The notes beneath the pieces were generated by a model. That model was not told the origin of the DNA and did not search any database. It saw nothing but the letters and a program-made list of their open reading frames with translations. Positions 1-7,326 of a DNA stretch of 13,698 nt are shown piece after piece. The stretch covers positions 1-13,698 of the forward strand of contig JAIFWM010000012.1 in the NCBI GenBank assembly GCA_019661855.1, in the 5' to 3' direction. The position numbers and the translations under genes are program-made. The DNA is from Candidatus Parcubacteria bacterium. Lineage in GTDB: Bacteria; Patescibacteriota; Minisyncoccia; Phycocordibacterales; SBAW01. Positions within the stretch are counted from its first letter, which is position 1; each line of letters begins with the position of its first letter.

Positions 1-25
1 GGGTCTAGAGAGTGGTAAAGTGGGG

Positions 26-193
26 TTTGGGTAGAGTACACCACCAAGCAATACGCAGTTCGCAACAAGGCGAAAAGTGGAGACAGAGTCTAAGGATAAT
101 CCCCGCGTACATGTATAAAACAAGTGCCAGGACGTCCTCGATTAAGCTCCAAACCGGTAAAGGTGTATTGCTTGAGGGTGTACCGTATCCAAA
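26..193. repeat. long imperfect inverted repeat upstream of ruvB
   Basis: The arms at 26-54 and 165-193 are reverse complements at 24 of 29 positions, around a 110-nt centre. The best block is GTACACC..CAAGCAATAC (36-54) against GTATTGCTTG..GGTGTAC (165-183). As RNA, either strand would fold into a stem of about 29 bp interrupted by small internal loops, with one G-U pair on the plus strand and two on the minus strand. The centre contains two short perfect palindromes, TACATGTA (108-115) and AGGACGTCCT (129-138). No ORF here looks real, and I recognise no tRNA, tmRNA, SRP RNA or RNase P RNA signature. It could be a structured RNA, a MITE-like relic (no target-site duplication seen) or a processing stem. 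Confidence 0.55.
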
Positions 194-205
194 ATAGAGC
201 AAAAA

Positions 206-244
206 ATAGGCTCCTCGGGAGGAGCGTGCTAAGAAACAGCCTAT
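206..244. other. hairpin with two competing foldings before ruvB
   Basis: GCTCCT (210-215) pairs with AGGAGC (220-225) around a CGGG loop. ATAGGCT (206-212) also pairs perfectly with AGCCTAT (238-244). The two stems share bases 210-212, so they cannot both form completely. The element lies 15 nt before the ruvB start and has no following T run, so it is not an ordinary terminator for + strand transcription. On the minus strand the complementary sequence runs into the A-rich stretch 201-206, read as T's, so a weak minus-strand terminator is possible. A leader-structure role for ruvB is speculation. Confidence 0.35.
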
Positions 245-259
245 CATGGTATTCATTTT

Positions 260-1261
260 ATGTCAAGCGAACCCCAACCAGAAACATTTTTAGACCAAAC
301 GTTACGCCCTGTTTCGTGGGATGAGTATGTTGGGCAAGAAAGTATTAAAAATAATTTACACATTTTAATTTCGGCCGCTAAAGAACGGCAAGCACCGCCC
401 GAACATATTCTTTTTTATGGTCCACCAGGCCTTGGCAAGACTACTTTAGCGCACTTGATAGCACGTGAACTAAGTGGCAATCTACGCGCCACCTCGGGCC
501 CTGCTATAGAACGTGTAGGAGACCTCGCCGCATTGCTTACCCACTTAGGAGCTGGTGACATTTTGTTTATCGATGAGATTCATCGTCTTTCACGAGCGAT
601 CGAAGAGGTCCTCTACCCGGCGATGGAGTCAGGAATTTTAAATATTATTATTGGCAAAGGTCCAAGTGCGCGTACGATTGAACTCCCTTTGCCTCCGTTT
701 ACGTTAATCGCGGCAACAACGCGCGTTGCAGACCTCTCTGCTCCACTGCGCTCTCGTTTTAGTGGTGGCACCTTTAGACTCGAATTCTATTCGGAGGAAG
801 ATATCGCTCAAATAATTAAACGCTCAGCGAAAATTCTTGGCGTAGAGATCGAACCGGAAGGAATCAAGGAGATAGCCAAGCGCTCGCGTTCAACACCACG
901 TACCGCCAACTATCTTTTAAAACGTGCACGCGACTATGCCCAGCTTAAACGCACTCCCCTTTCTAAAAAATCTGTTGATGAGTCATTGGGGCTACTCGAA
1001 GTTGACGCACTTGGCCTCACCCCACTCGATAGAAAGTTGCTGCGGGTGCTTATAGATCGTTTTAATGGAGGTCCTGCAGGCGTTAACGCGCTTGCTGCAG
1101 CTCTTGCTGAAGAGCCTACAACTGTCTCTGAGGTGCATGAGCCTTTTCTTTTGCAACTAGGGCTCATAGAACGCACCCAGCGAGGGCGTGTGGCTACTGC
1201 GAAAGCCTACGCACACCTTGGCCTTACTGCTCCCGCAGATTTGAATCAAAAACTTTTGTAG
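260..1261 (+). CDS. ruvB: Holliday junction branch migration ATPase RuvB
   Basis: This is the AAA+ motor that, as a hexamer loaded by RuvA, drives branch migration of Holliday junctions in recombination repair. The 333-residue protein has the full RuvB layout. It carries Walker A GPPGLGKT (54-61), Walker B ILFIDE (101-106), sensor 1 AATTR (151-155), the APLRSRF segment with the arginine finger (161-167), a sensor-2 region RSTPRTANYLLKR, and the C-terminal winged helix ending in RTQRGRVAT. Length is typical of the family. Most RuvB proteins have LRDRFG where this one has LRSRFSGG. The ATG start gives the normal N-terminus (LRPVSWDEYVGQ follows shortly), but no Shine-Dalgarno is visible before it. 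It is followed after 16 nt by yebC and then ruvC. RuvA is not in the window. Confidence 0.97.
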   Translation: MSSEPQPETFLDQTLRPVSWDEYVGQESIKNNLHILISAAKERQAPPEHILFYGPPGLGKTTLAHLIARELSGNLRATSGPAIERVGDLAALLTHLGAGDILFIDEIHRLSRAIEEVLYPAMESGILNIIIGKGPSARTIELPLPPFTLIAATTRVADLSAPLRSRFSGGTFRLEFYSEEDIAQIIKRSAKILGVEIEPEGIKEIAKRSRSTPRTANYLLKRARDYAQLKRTPLSKKSVDESLGLLEVDALGLTPLDRKLLRVLIDRFNGGPAGVNALAAALAEEPTTVSEVHEPFLLQLGLIERTQRGRVATAKAYAHLGLTAPADLNQKLL

Positions 1262-1277
1262 AGTAAGCTCTTCTCAT

Positions 1278-1802
1278 ATGGCGGGACACAGCAAGTGGGC
1301 AAAACTAAAACACGTTAAAGGTAAAACCGACGCACAGCGCTCCAAACTCTTTGGCAAACTGGTGCGCATTATTGGCGTTGAACTAAAAAAAGCCAAAGGC
1401 GACAAAAGCGCTCCTGGCGTTCGCACCGCGATAGACAAAGCACGTGAGGCAAACATGCCAAGCGACAACATTGAACGCGCCTTGAGCAAATCAGACGGTG
1501 CTGAACTTGAACCAGTAACCTACGAAGGGTACGGCCCCGGCGGCTGCGCTTTGATTATTGAAGGTTATACCGACAACCGCAACCGTACCAGTCAGGAGAT
1601 CAAACACCTTCTCTCCTTACACGGAGGTTCCTTGGCAAATCCGGGCGCTGCTATCTGGGCGTTCCAAAAGAATGCCGAAGGAGTATTTGAACCCCTCTCT
1701 CCCATCGAACTCAGCGACGAAGATGCTCAAAAAATGGCAGACCTCTCTGACGCTCTTGAAGAGCATGACGACGTCCAAGAGGTATATACTAATGCTGCAT
1801 GA
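1278..1802 (+). CDS. yebC: YebC/PmpR/TACO1-family protein lacking the inserted third domain
   Basis: The N-terminus MAGHSKWAKLKHVKGK, the YEGYGPGG motif and the DNRNRT motif are diagnostic of YebC. Family members have been described as DNA-binding regulators, and more recently as ribosome-associated factors that help translate proline-rich stretches (TACO1 is the mitochondrial homologue). This copy has only 174 residues, against about 240-250 in typical members. Both ends are intact: domain 1 and the first half of domain 2 run to WAFQKNAEGVFEP, and the C-terminal half of domain 2 resumes at LSPIELSDEDAQ and ends DDVQEVYTNAA. What is missing is roughly 65-70 residues corresponding to the alpha/beta domain that is inserted into domain 2. 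The frame is open and the ends are conserved, so this looks like a domain loss and not decay. Its stop overlaps the ruvC start (ATGA), implying translational coupling. Confidence 0.93.
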   Translation: MAGHSKWAKLKHVKGKTDAQRSKLFGKLVRIIGVELKKAKGDKSAPGVRTAIDKAREANMPSDNIERALSKSDGAELEPVTYEGYGPGGCALIIEGYTDNRNRTSQEIKHLLSLHGGSLANPGAAIWAFQKNAEGVFEPLSPIELSDEDAQKMADLSDALEEHDDVQEVYTNAA

Positions 1803-2302
1803 AAGTCCTGGCATTTGACCCTGGCTTTGAACGATTAGGAGTAGCAATACTCGAGAAAAAAAACGGTAAAGAAGAGCTTTTGTTTTCTGACTGCATACGT
1901 ACATCCCCTAAACTCTCTTTCCCCGAGCGACTTAAAGAGTTAGGTAAAGTTGCTGAAAGCCTCATGCAAAACTGGGAGCCTACCGCAGTGGCTTTGGAGC
2001 AAATTTTCTTTGAAAAGAACGCTAAAACCGCTATGCAGGTGGCTGAAGTTAGGGGGGTACTTACCTATCTGGCGGCTCTTCATGAAATTCCGGTTTTACA
2101 ATATGCTCCAGCTGCGGTAAAAGTAGCAATTACTGGCTATGGGAAGAGCGACAAGGCTGCGGTGACCATGATGGTAACCCGCTTGGTACAAGTCCCTGCT
2201 GGTAAACGTCTCGATGACGAGATGGATGCGATAGCGGTGGGGATTACTTGCCTTGCATCCTCCGCTCAATTTGGTAAAACACCAAGCATTGGGACGATTT
2301 AA
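1799..2302 (+). CDS. ruvC: crossover junction endodeoxyribonuclease RuvC
   Basis: RuvC is a dimeric Mg2+-dependent resolvase that cuts Holliday junctions after RuvAB branch migration. This 167-residue protein has the RNase H-like fold motifs: FDPG with D7, ALEQIFF with E67, and DDEMDAIAVG with D140 and D143. These match the four acidic catalytic residues of the family. K116/K119 in GYGKSDKAAV fit the conserved basic loop. Length is near the usual 160-175. The start ATG overlaps the yebC stop by 4 nt (ATGA), so translation is probably coupled. The C-terminal tail after residue 148 is poorly conserved, which is common. The ruvB-yebC-ruvC grouping supports a repair operon; yebC-ruvC neighbourhoods are widespread in bacteria. 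Confidence 0.96.
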   Translation: MKVLAFDPGFERLGVAILEKKNGKEELLFSDCIRTSPKLSFPERLKELGKVAESLMQNWEPTAVALEQIFFEKNAKTAMQVAEVRGVLTYLAALHEIPVLQYAPAAVKVAITGYGKSDKAAVTMMVTRLVQVPAGKRLDDEMDAIAVGITCLASSAQFGKTPSIGTI

Positions 2303-2326
2303 ACATTATTGGGAAATCACTAATAT

Positions 2327-2449
2327 ATGCGAGATGAATTTGGGTACGATGAGGAGTTTGCCTTAGATGAAGAGGAGGAAAAAGAAAAAGACGAAGAGGT
2401 AGAGGACGAAGACGAAGAGACAGAAGCAGAAACAGAAGAAGAGGTATAA
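2327..2449 (+). CDS. very acidic 40-residue micro-protein, unknown
   Basis: A 40-codon ORF with ATG start and TAA stop sits 24 nt after ruvC and before the shared terminator, so it would be the last gene of the ruvB transcript. It begins MRDEFGYDEEFALDEEEE and continues almost entirely as Glu/Asp with a few Lys, Thr, Val and Ala. Its charge is extreme, and it is probably disordered or a helical acidic tail. The coding strand is nearly all purine from about 2355 to 2443. TAATAT lies directly before the ATG; no Shine-Dalgarno is seen. It is in frame from ATG to a stop just before the terminator, which favours a real gene, but low-complexity purine tracts can leave frames open by chance. No function is assigned; a nucleic-acid mimic or ribosome/RNA-polymerase accessory is only a guess. 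Confidence 0.55.
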   Translation: MRDEFGYDEEFALDEEEEKEKDEEVEDEDEETEAETEEEV

Positions 2450-2451
2450 AC

Positions 2452-2485
2452 AATAAACTCCCGGGGAAACCCGGGAGTTTATTTT
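2452..2485. terminator. bidirectional intrinsic terminator between the ruvC unit and tyrS
   Basis: The 14-bp perfect stem AATAAACTCCCGGG (2452-2465) pairs with CCCGGGAGTTTATT (2470-2483) around a GAAA tetraloop, followed by TTTT at 2482-2485. Read on the minus strand, the mirror end also gives a U-rich 3' arm, so it can serve the convergent tyrS as well. The tyrS stop codon (2479-2481) lies inside the stem. Confidence 0.92.
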
Positions 2486-3606
2486 GTAAGAGTAAAGAAT
2501 CGATGCTTCCCTACTTTGAGCTCTCCAACTTTTAATTCATCATCAATAGATTGTATTTTGTTGTCATTGAGCATAACTGCTCCTTGTTCTACCAATCGAC
2601 GCAGTTCGCTCATAGATACGCCAATTTCACTTACTAGGTCACGAAGTTTTTTACCAGATACACCGAGTGTTGGTGCTTCGACAGAGACATCACCATGCAC
2701 GAGCGCAGTTACTTCGGATGCTAATTTTTTTTGTGCAGCGCGTGAAGCAGGATTTTCTCGTTGTGCCCTCATTACCTCATTAATTTCTGCTTTGGAAAGA
2801 AGTGTCATTTTAAGCAAATATTCCTCTACATCTTCATCACTCGTGTTAAACCAAAATTGATAAAATTCATGGGGAGATGTTTTTTTAGGATCGAGCCACA
2901 CCGCACCTCCTTCGCTTTTACCAAACTTTTTACCCGTTGATTTGTTAATAAGGAGTGGAAACGAAAGTGCATAGGCAGTGTCTCCTGTTTTTCGTCTAAT
3001 TAAATCTATGCCCGAGACCATATTTCCCCACTGGTCTGAAGCACCGAGCTGTAAGTCGCATTTTTCTGCTTCATGTAGATGTAAAAAGTCATACGCCTGT
3101 AGCAACATGTATGAAAATTCAGTATACGAAATGCCTTGTTCACGATTTTCGAGTCTGTCCTTTACTGAATCACGCTGGGTCATGGCGTTAACAGAGAAAT
3201 GTTTGCCAATATCGCGCAAAAAGTCGATAAGCACGAGGTTCCCCAACCAATCAAGATTGTTCATCATGCGAAATTTGTCGGACTGAAAAAGTTTTTTCGC
3301 CTGTGCCTCCATGCCCCTCAAGTTTTGAGCAAGCGTGTCTTCATCAAGGAGATTGCGCTCCTCACTGCGCCCTGATGGATCACCTATCATGCCGGTACCA
3401 CCACCCAAAAGAACAATCACATTGTGTCCGTCTTCTAAAAATCGACGCAACACGAGCATCGCTTGCAAGTGCCCAACGTGCATAGAATCTGCAGTTGGGT
3501 CAATACCGAGGTAGAGCGTGCGCTTTTGGCCGTCCGTGATTTCTTCAAGAGGTCCTGAGTGCTGATATACGTATCCGCGCTCCTTTAAAATCTCTGACAA
3601 TTTCAT
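2479..3606 (-). CDS. tyrS: tyrosyl-tRNA synthetase
   Basis: This class Ic synthetase attaches tyrosine to tRNA-Tyr in the cytoplasm. From the chosen ATG the protein has 375 residues: GIDPTADSMHVGHL with the HIGH-type motif HVGH (43-46), the GGGTGMIGDPSG segment (68-79), tyrosine-pocket motif SYMLLQAYDF (165-174), GASDQWGN (188-195), and KMSKS-type KFGKS (227-231). A C-terminal S4-like RNA-binding domain covers roughly 305-375 (LRRLVEQGAVMLND). It is shorter than the usual 400-420, mainly in the linker before the S4 domain. A GTG four codons upstream (3618) would add MVWY, but MKLSEILKERGYV is the normal start. No Shine-Dalgarno is visible. The stop codon is embedded in the terminator stem. 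Only 39 nt separate it from the divergent PBP gene. Confidence 0.96.
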   Translation of the reverse strand: MKLSEILKERGYVYQHSGPLEEITDGQKRTLYLGIDPTADSMHVGHLQAMLVLRRFLEDGHNVIVLLGGGTGMIGDPSGRSEERNLLDEDTLAQNLRGMEAQAKKLFQSDKFRMMNNLDWLGNLVLIDFLRDIGKHFSVNAMTQRDSVKDRLENREQGISYTEFSYMLLQAYDFLHLHEAEKCDLQLGASDQWGNMVSGIDLIRRKTGDTAYALSFPLLINKSTGKKFGKSEGGAVWLDPKKTSPHEFYQFWFNTSDEDVEEYLLKMTLLSKAEINEVMRAQRENPASRAAQKKLASEVTALVHGDVSVEAPTLGVSGKKLRDLVSEIGVSMSELRRLVEQGAVMLNDNKIQSIDDELKVGELKVGKHRFFTLTK

Positions 3607-3641
3607 ATACCACACCACTGTATCACAAGCTCGAAGTGCGG

Positions 3642-3647
3642 TAGAAT
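3642..3647 (+). promoter_or_regulatory. candidate -10 box for the PBP gene (leaderless?)
   Basis: TAGAAT ends 8 nt before the ATG at 3655, which is the fourth codon of the longest PBP frame, so a transcript would start at about that ATG. The hexamer overlaps the first ATG (3646), which argues for the second as the true start. No good -35 is seen 16-18 nt upstream. Confidence 0.3.
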
Positions 3648-5850
3648 GCGTGAAATGCGACGTCTATACGACGAATACAAACCTCGCGTAGATAAACTTG
3701 CGAGGCAAATGGATCGCCATTCAGTGCAAGCGGTCCACTATGCAAAGAAAAACCCTGCAACCCTACTTTTGTGGGGAGTAACACTTGCCTTCTTTGTGGG
3801 GGGTTCAGTTTTCCTTTGGGCCGCTACACTTCAACTTCCTGACCTCTCTGCTTTGCAGGAACGTAAGCTCGAACAATCGGTAAAAATCTACGACCGCACC
3901 GGCCAAACACTGCTCTACGATCTTCACGACAAGATGCAGCGCACCATAGTGCCTCTCTCGTCTATCTCACCTAACATGCAGCACGCGGTTATTTCTATCG
4001 AAGATCCCGAGTTTTATACGCACAAAGGTATAAAACCGATGGCTATCGCGCGCGCAATCATCATGAATGTGCTTATCACCCTCCACCTTGCCGGTGGTTA
4101 CACGCAGGGAGGGTCAACTATTACTCAGCAAGTGGTTAAAGGTTCAGTCCTCACTAATGACCGTACACTTTCGCGCAAACTTAAGGAGTGGGTCTTGGCT
4201 CTTAAACTCGACCAAGCATTAAGTAAAGATCAAATCTTAGAGCTATATCTCAATCAAGTACCAGTGGGAGGAACCATGTACGGCGTTGAAGAGGCGTCTA
4301 TGACTTTCTTTGGTAAACACGCAGCTGACCTCTCTATTTCTGAAGCCGCATATATTGCTGCAATTCTCCCCGCCCCCACGCGCCTCTCACCCTATGGCTC
4401 TCATCTTGATCAACTTGATACCCGCAAAAATCTTGTGCTAAGTAAAATGCTCGAGCACGGATATATAACACAAGCTGAGTACAACGATGCCATTGCAGCC
4501 AAAGTCGCTTTTCTTCCGCCACATGACACCTCTATCCAAGCACCACACTTTGTTTTTTATGTGCGCCAATATTTGGAAGACAAATACGGTACCGAAGCAG
4601 TTGATGAAGGTGGTTGGCGCGTTATCACCACTCTCGACGCAGATATGCAGGCACACTTTGAAAAAATTGTGCACGACGGCGCACTCGCCAATACCCCAAA
4701 GTTTAACGCAACCAACGCTGCGCTGGTGGCAATTGACCCTAAAAGTGGCGGCATCCTCTCTATGATAGGATCGCGCAACTATTTTGATACCGAAATTCCC
4801 GGCGCCTACAACGTAACAGTCATGAAGCCAGGCCGTCAGCCAGGTTCGGCCTTCAAGCCCTTTGCGTATGCCGAGGCGTTTTTGAAGGGCTATACTCCCG
4901 ACACAGTAGTCTTTGATGTGCGAACACAGTTCTCAACCGCCTGCGAAGCATTTACGTTTAACAGCGACGGCGAATGCTACTCACCTTCTAACTACGACAA
5001 CAAGTTCCGAGGTCCTATGTCGCTGCGCAACGCACTCGCACAATCTATCAACGTTCCTGCAGTTAAAGTACTCTACCTTGCGGGGCTAAATGACGTTATT
5101 TCCTTGGCTAAGTTAATGGGTATCACAACACTTGGTGATGGTAATCGCTACGGCCTTACCTTGGTGCTTGGAGGTGGCGAGGTTACCTTACTTGACATTA
5201 CGAGTGCGTACGGAGTATTTGCGCAAGATGGTGTGCGGTATGAGCCAACTCCTATCCTTCGTATTGAAGACGCGGATGGTAAAATTATTGAAGACAACGA
5301 AAATCCAAGTGGATCTCAAGTTCTTGACCCACATGTAGCACAGGAAATTAATGATGTACTCTCAGACACCGTTGCGCGCGAGCCGTTGGGTGTAAATGCA
5401 ACTCTTAACTTTCCTGGATACGATGTAGCGCTCAAAACCGGTACCACCAACGACTACCGTGACGCATGGACTATTGGCTACACACCAAACGTGGTGATTG
5501 GTATGTGGGCAGGAAACAACGACAACTCCCCAATGCAAAAAAAAGTTTCGGGTCTTATTGTGGGTCCTATGTGGGCGCAATCAATGCAATACGCCTTGAC
5601 CCGCGTACCATATGCATCTTTTAGCCGCGCAGAACCTACCCCCACCGATAAACCAATACTCAATGGTGATTGGAGTCAGTTAGGTTCAGACGGTAACATT
5701 CACGAAATCTTATATTGGGTAGACAAAGACAATCCACTAGGACCTGCACCACTTAACCCCGCAAGTGATCCTCAGCTGCGTCTATGGGATCCACCAGTCA
5801 ACGCTTGGAGTAAAGGTGGATTTACTGGCGTCTCTGAAACAGGTCAATAG
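3646..5850 (+). CDS. bifunctional class A penicillin-binding protein (glycosyltransferase/transpeptidase, PBP1A type)
   Basis: A membrane-anchored enzyme that polymerises lipid II glycan strands and cross-links the peptides outside the membrane. The 734-residue protein has a short basic cytoplasmic tail and one membrane helix (about 39-62). The GT51 glycosyltransferase domain contains EDPEFYTHKG with catalytic E119, GGSTITQQ (155-162), RKLKEW (177-182) and ELYLNQVPVGG (199-209). The transpeptidase domain has SAFK with nucleophile S401 and K404, SIN (467-469) and KTGT (597-600). All key motifs are present, so it should be active in both reactions. Translation may begin at 3646 or at the ATG at 3655 (see the -10 box there). 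Its last 29 bp overlap the end of the convergent membrane-protein gene, with no terminator between them. Confidence 0.96.
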   Translation: MREMRRLYDEYKPRVDKLARQMDRHSVQAVHYAKKNPATLLLWGVTLAFFVGGSVFLWAATLQLPDLSALQERKLEQSVKIYDRTGQTLLYDLHDKMQRTIVPLSSISPNMQHAVISIEDPEFYTHKGIKPMAIARAIIMNVLITLHLAGGYTQGGSTITQQVVKGSVLTNDRTLSRKLKEWVLALKLDQALSKDQILELYLNQVPVGGTMYGVEEASMTFFGKHAADLSISEAAYIAAILPAPTRLSPYGSHLDQLDTRKNLVLSKMLEHGYITQAEYNDAIAAKVAFLPPHDTSIQAPHFVFYVRQYLEDKYGTEAVDEGGWRVITTLDADMQAHFEKIVHDGALANTPKFNATNAALVAIDPKSGGILSMIGSRNYFDTEIPGAYNVTVMKPGRQPGSAFKPFAYAEAFLKGYTPDTVVFDVRTQFSTACEAFTFNSDGECYSPSNYDNKFRGPMSLRNALAQSINVPAVKVLYLAGLNDVISLAKLMGITTLGDGNRYGLTLVLGGGEVTLLDITSAYGVFAQDGVRYEPTPILRIEDADGKIIEDNENPSGSQVLDPHVAQEINDVLSDTVAREPLGVNATLNFPGYDVALKTGTTNDYRDAWTIGYTPNVVIGMWAGNNDNSPMQKKVSGLIVGPMWAQSMQYALTRVPYASFSRAEPTPTDKPILNGDWSQLGSDGNIHEILYWVDKDNPLGPAPLNPASDPQLRLWDPPVNAWSKGGFTGVSETGQ

Positions 5851-6229
5851 CAACAAGCGCTAGTGCTCCTATTAAGTCAGAGGAAGAATCAAAAAATGAT
5901 TCACTAAGTGAAGGTGAGTAAACCTTAAGTCCTAGCGCGTACGAGCTAAAGATTTTAAAGAAAATAAACTCCCCTACTTCCCATAGCACCGCCATACACA
6001 ACACAAAGACAAACATCGAAACCATTTTAAACAATATTGAGACAGGTTGATTGCGCAGACACCATAACCAAAAAAGTCCAAACGACACCCCTACCATCGC
6101 GTGGAGTACGTTATCAAACCACACCAACCCTTGGTGCATTTCATATTCATATATTCCTGTATATATCGCTACAAAGTGCAATACAAACGCTAAACTTAAA
6201 ATAACTAAACTTGAGTACAAACGTTTCAT
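5822..6229 (-). CDS. small polytopic membrane protein, DUF2238/YjdF-like
   Basis: The 135 residues form about four membrane helices (5-26, 42-58, 66-90, 117-131). Conserved-looking polar residues sit in or near the helices: WFDNVLHAMVG with D39 and H43, LWEVGEF with E84 and E87, and D114/D118 in FFDSSSDLIGAL. This D..H / WE..E / D...DxxG pattern resembles the DUF2238 (YjdF) membrane family, whose function is not established. The assignment is from memory of the motif pattern, not from a search. The start ATG shares one base with the dnaN stop (TAATG), so it is probably translated by coupling to dnaN, in the position where many bacteria have recF. Its 3' end overlaps the PBP gene tail to tail by 29 bp. 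Confidence 0.75.
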   Translation of the reverse strand: MKRLYSSLVILSLAFVLHFVAIYTGIYEYEMHQGLVWFDNVLHAMVGVSFGLFWLWCLRNQPVSILFKMVSMFVFVLCMAVLWEVGEFIFFKIFSSYALGLKVYSPSLSESFFDSSSDLIGALALVAIDLFQRRQ

Positions 6230-7326
6230 TAGCGATTCATAGGCATTGCTAAGTAAAGAAAGGAGTCGTCTGCAGCATCTTTAATAAGCAGCGGTTTACC
6301 AGGACCATTTGAAAATAGTCGCACACTTTCCCCCACTATTGCCTGCAAACTATCTGCTAAATAACGACCATTGAAATTAATGGTTGCTGCTTCGCCTTTT
6401 AATGTGGCGTTTATAGTTGAAACTTGCTCACCCACATCAGGATTACGTGAGGAAAGAAAGACTGATTTTTTGCTTGGATTAATCTCCACCGTAACTTGAG
6501 CAAATTTGTCAGCAAAAACCGAAAGGGATTTTAACGCTCCTGCTAAATCTTCGCGCAACACCACCCCCTCAGTAGCAAAATTTTTAGGAATAATCTGTCG
6601 ATAATTAGGAAACGCTCCATCTATGAGACGACTCGTGTAGTAGACATGGTCTACATGGGTAGAAAGTTGATTTTCGTTGTAATAAATCTCCACATCTCCT
6701 GAAGTTCCTTCAACAATACGCATCAACTCTGCAGCGTTTCGTGCGGGTATAAGCAACTGTGGAACACTCCCCCCAACACGAAGAGGTACCACTTTTTCTG
6801 CCAAACGAAATGAGTCAGTAGCAACCGCAACAAGTTTTCCTGCCTCTCCATACACCAACACACTTTGAAGCTCAGGTTTAATAGCCGAAGTAGAGGCACA
6901 ATATGCCACCGATCGGACAGCCTTCACCAGATCGCCAGATTTGACCGTAAACGACGTAGACGCACTCACCCTCGGGAGTACGGGAAAATCTTCGTTAGGA
7001 ATCGTTTTAATCGACGCAGAGGCCTTTTCTGTTTCAACCTTAAGCACATCACCAACAAGATTCACCGAAACATTTTTTCCACGTGCATTCGTGAGGAATC
7101 CATAAAGCGTAACTCCAGAAACTGCCACCACACCCTCCTCACCAACCCGTGCAGCAAGAGTAACCTCTACCCCACACTCAAGGTTGGTCGCACGTAAAAC
7201 AACTCGACCACTCTCAGCGGTAATCAAAATACTCGAGAGTGCGGGGAGGTTCGGACGTCGTTCAACAAAGCGTACAGCTGTTGCCACTCCACCAAGTAAA
7301 CTTTCTGTACTACATTCAAATTTCAT
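6229..7326 (-). CDS. dnaN: DNA polymerase III beta subunit (sliding clamp)
   Basis: DnaN dimerises into a ring around DNA and tethers the replicative polymerase and other clamp-binding proteins. The 365-residue protein has the three-domain beta-clamp layout: N-terminal domain beginning MKFECSTESLLGGVATA, a middle domain around the TDSFRLAEK segment, and a C-terminal domain ending YLAMPMNR. That ending corresponds to the usual PMRL-type end that forms part of the partner-binding pocket. Length is typical. It follows dnaA on the same strand, separated by the putative oriC, and is translationally linked to the membrane-protein gene downstream. TATATA (7334-7339 on the minus strand) ends 8 nt before the ATG, so a leaderless transcript is possible; this would place its promoter within the AT-rich unwinding element. 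Confidence 0.96.
   Translation of the reverse strand: MKFECSTESLLGGVATAVRFVERRPNLPALSSILITAESGRVVLRATNLECGVEVTLAARVGEEGVVAVSGVTLYGFLTNARGKNVSVNLVGDVLKVETEKASASIKTIPNEDFPVLPRVSASTSFTVKSGDLVKAVRSVAYCASTSAIKPELQSVLVYGEAGKLVAVATDSFRLAEKVVPLRVGGSVPQLLIPARNAAELMRIVEGTSGDVEIYYNENQLSTHVDHVYYTSRLIDGAFPNYRQIIPKNFATEGVVLREDLAGALKSLSVFADKFAQVTVEINPSKKSVFLSSRNPDVGEQVSTINATLKGEAATINFNGRYLADSLQAIVGESVRLFSNGPGKPLLIKDAADDSFLYLAMPMNR

Noticed and set aside
26..193. Integron attC site, tRNA, tmRNA, SRP RNA or RNase P RNA
   Set aside because: No GTTRRRY/RYYYAAC cores, no cloverleaf or CCA end, and none of the conserved core sequences of those RNAs.
5..256. 83-codon minus-strand ORF and 61-codon plus-strand ORF before ruvB
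   Set aside because: Both run through the inverted repeat, match no family I know and have odd composition; they look like chance frames.
2244..2453. Hydrophobic, Leu-rich minus-strand ORF
   Set aside because: It is the antisense of the purine-rich acidic ORF; Leu/Phe/Pro richness is just the complement of Glu/Asp/Lys codons.
2516..3485. Plus-strand ORFs across tyrS
   Set aside because: Antisense shadows of a clearly conserved tyrS; no domain features.
4334..5663. Several minus- and plus-strand ORFs inside the PBP gene
   Set aside because: All lie within a gene with complete catalytic motifs and have no recognisable features.
6865..7197. 110-codon basic plus-strand ORF opposite dnaN
   Set aside because: Shadow frame; Arg/Ser-rich composition follows from antisense of the clamp gene.
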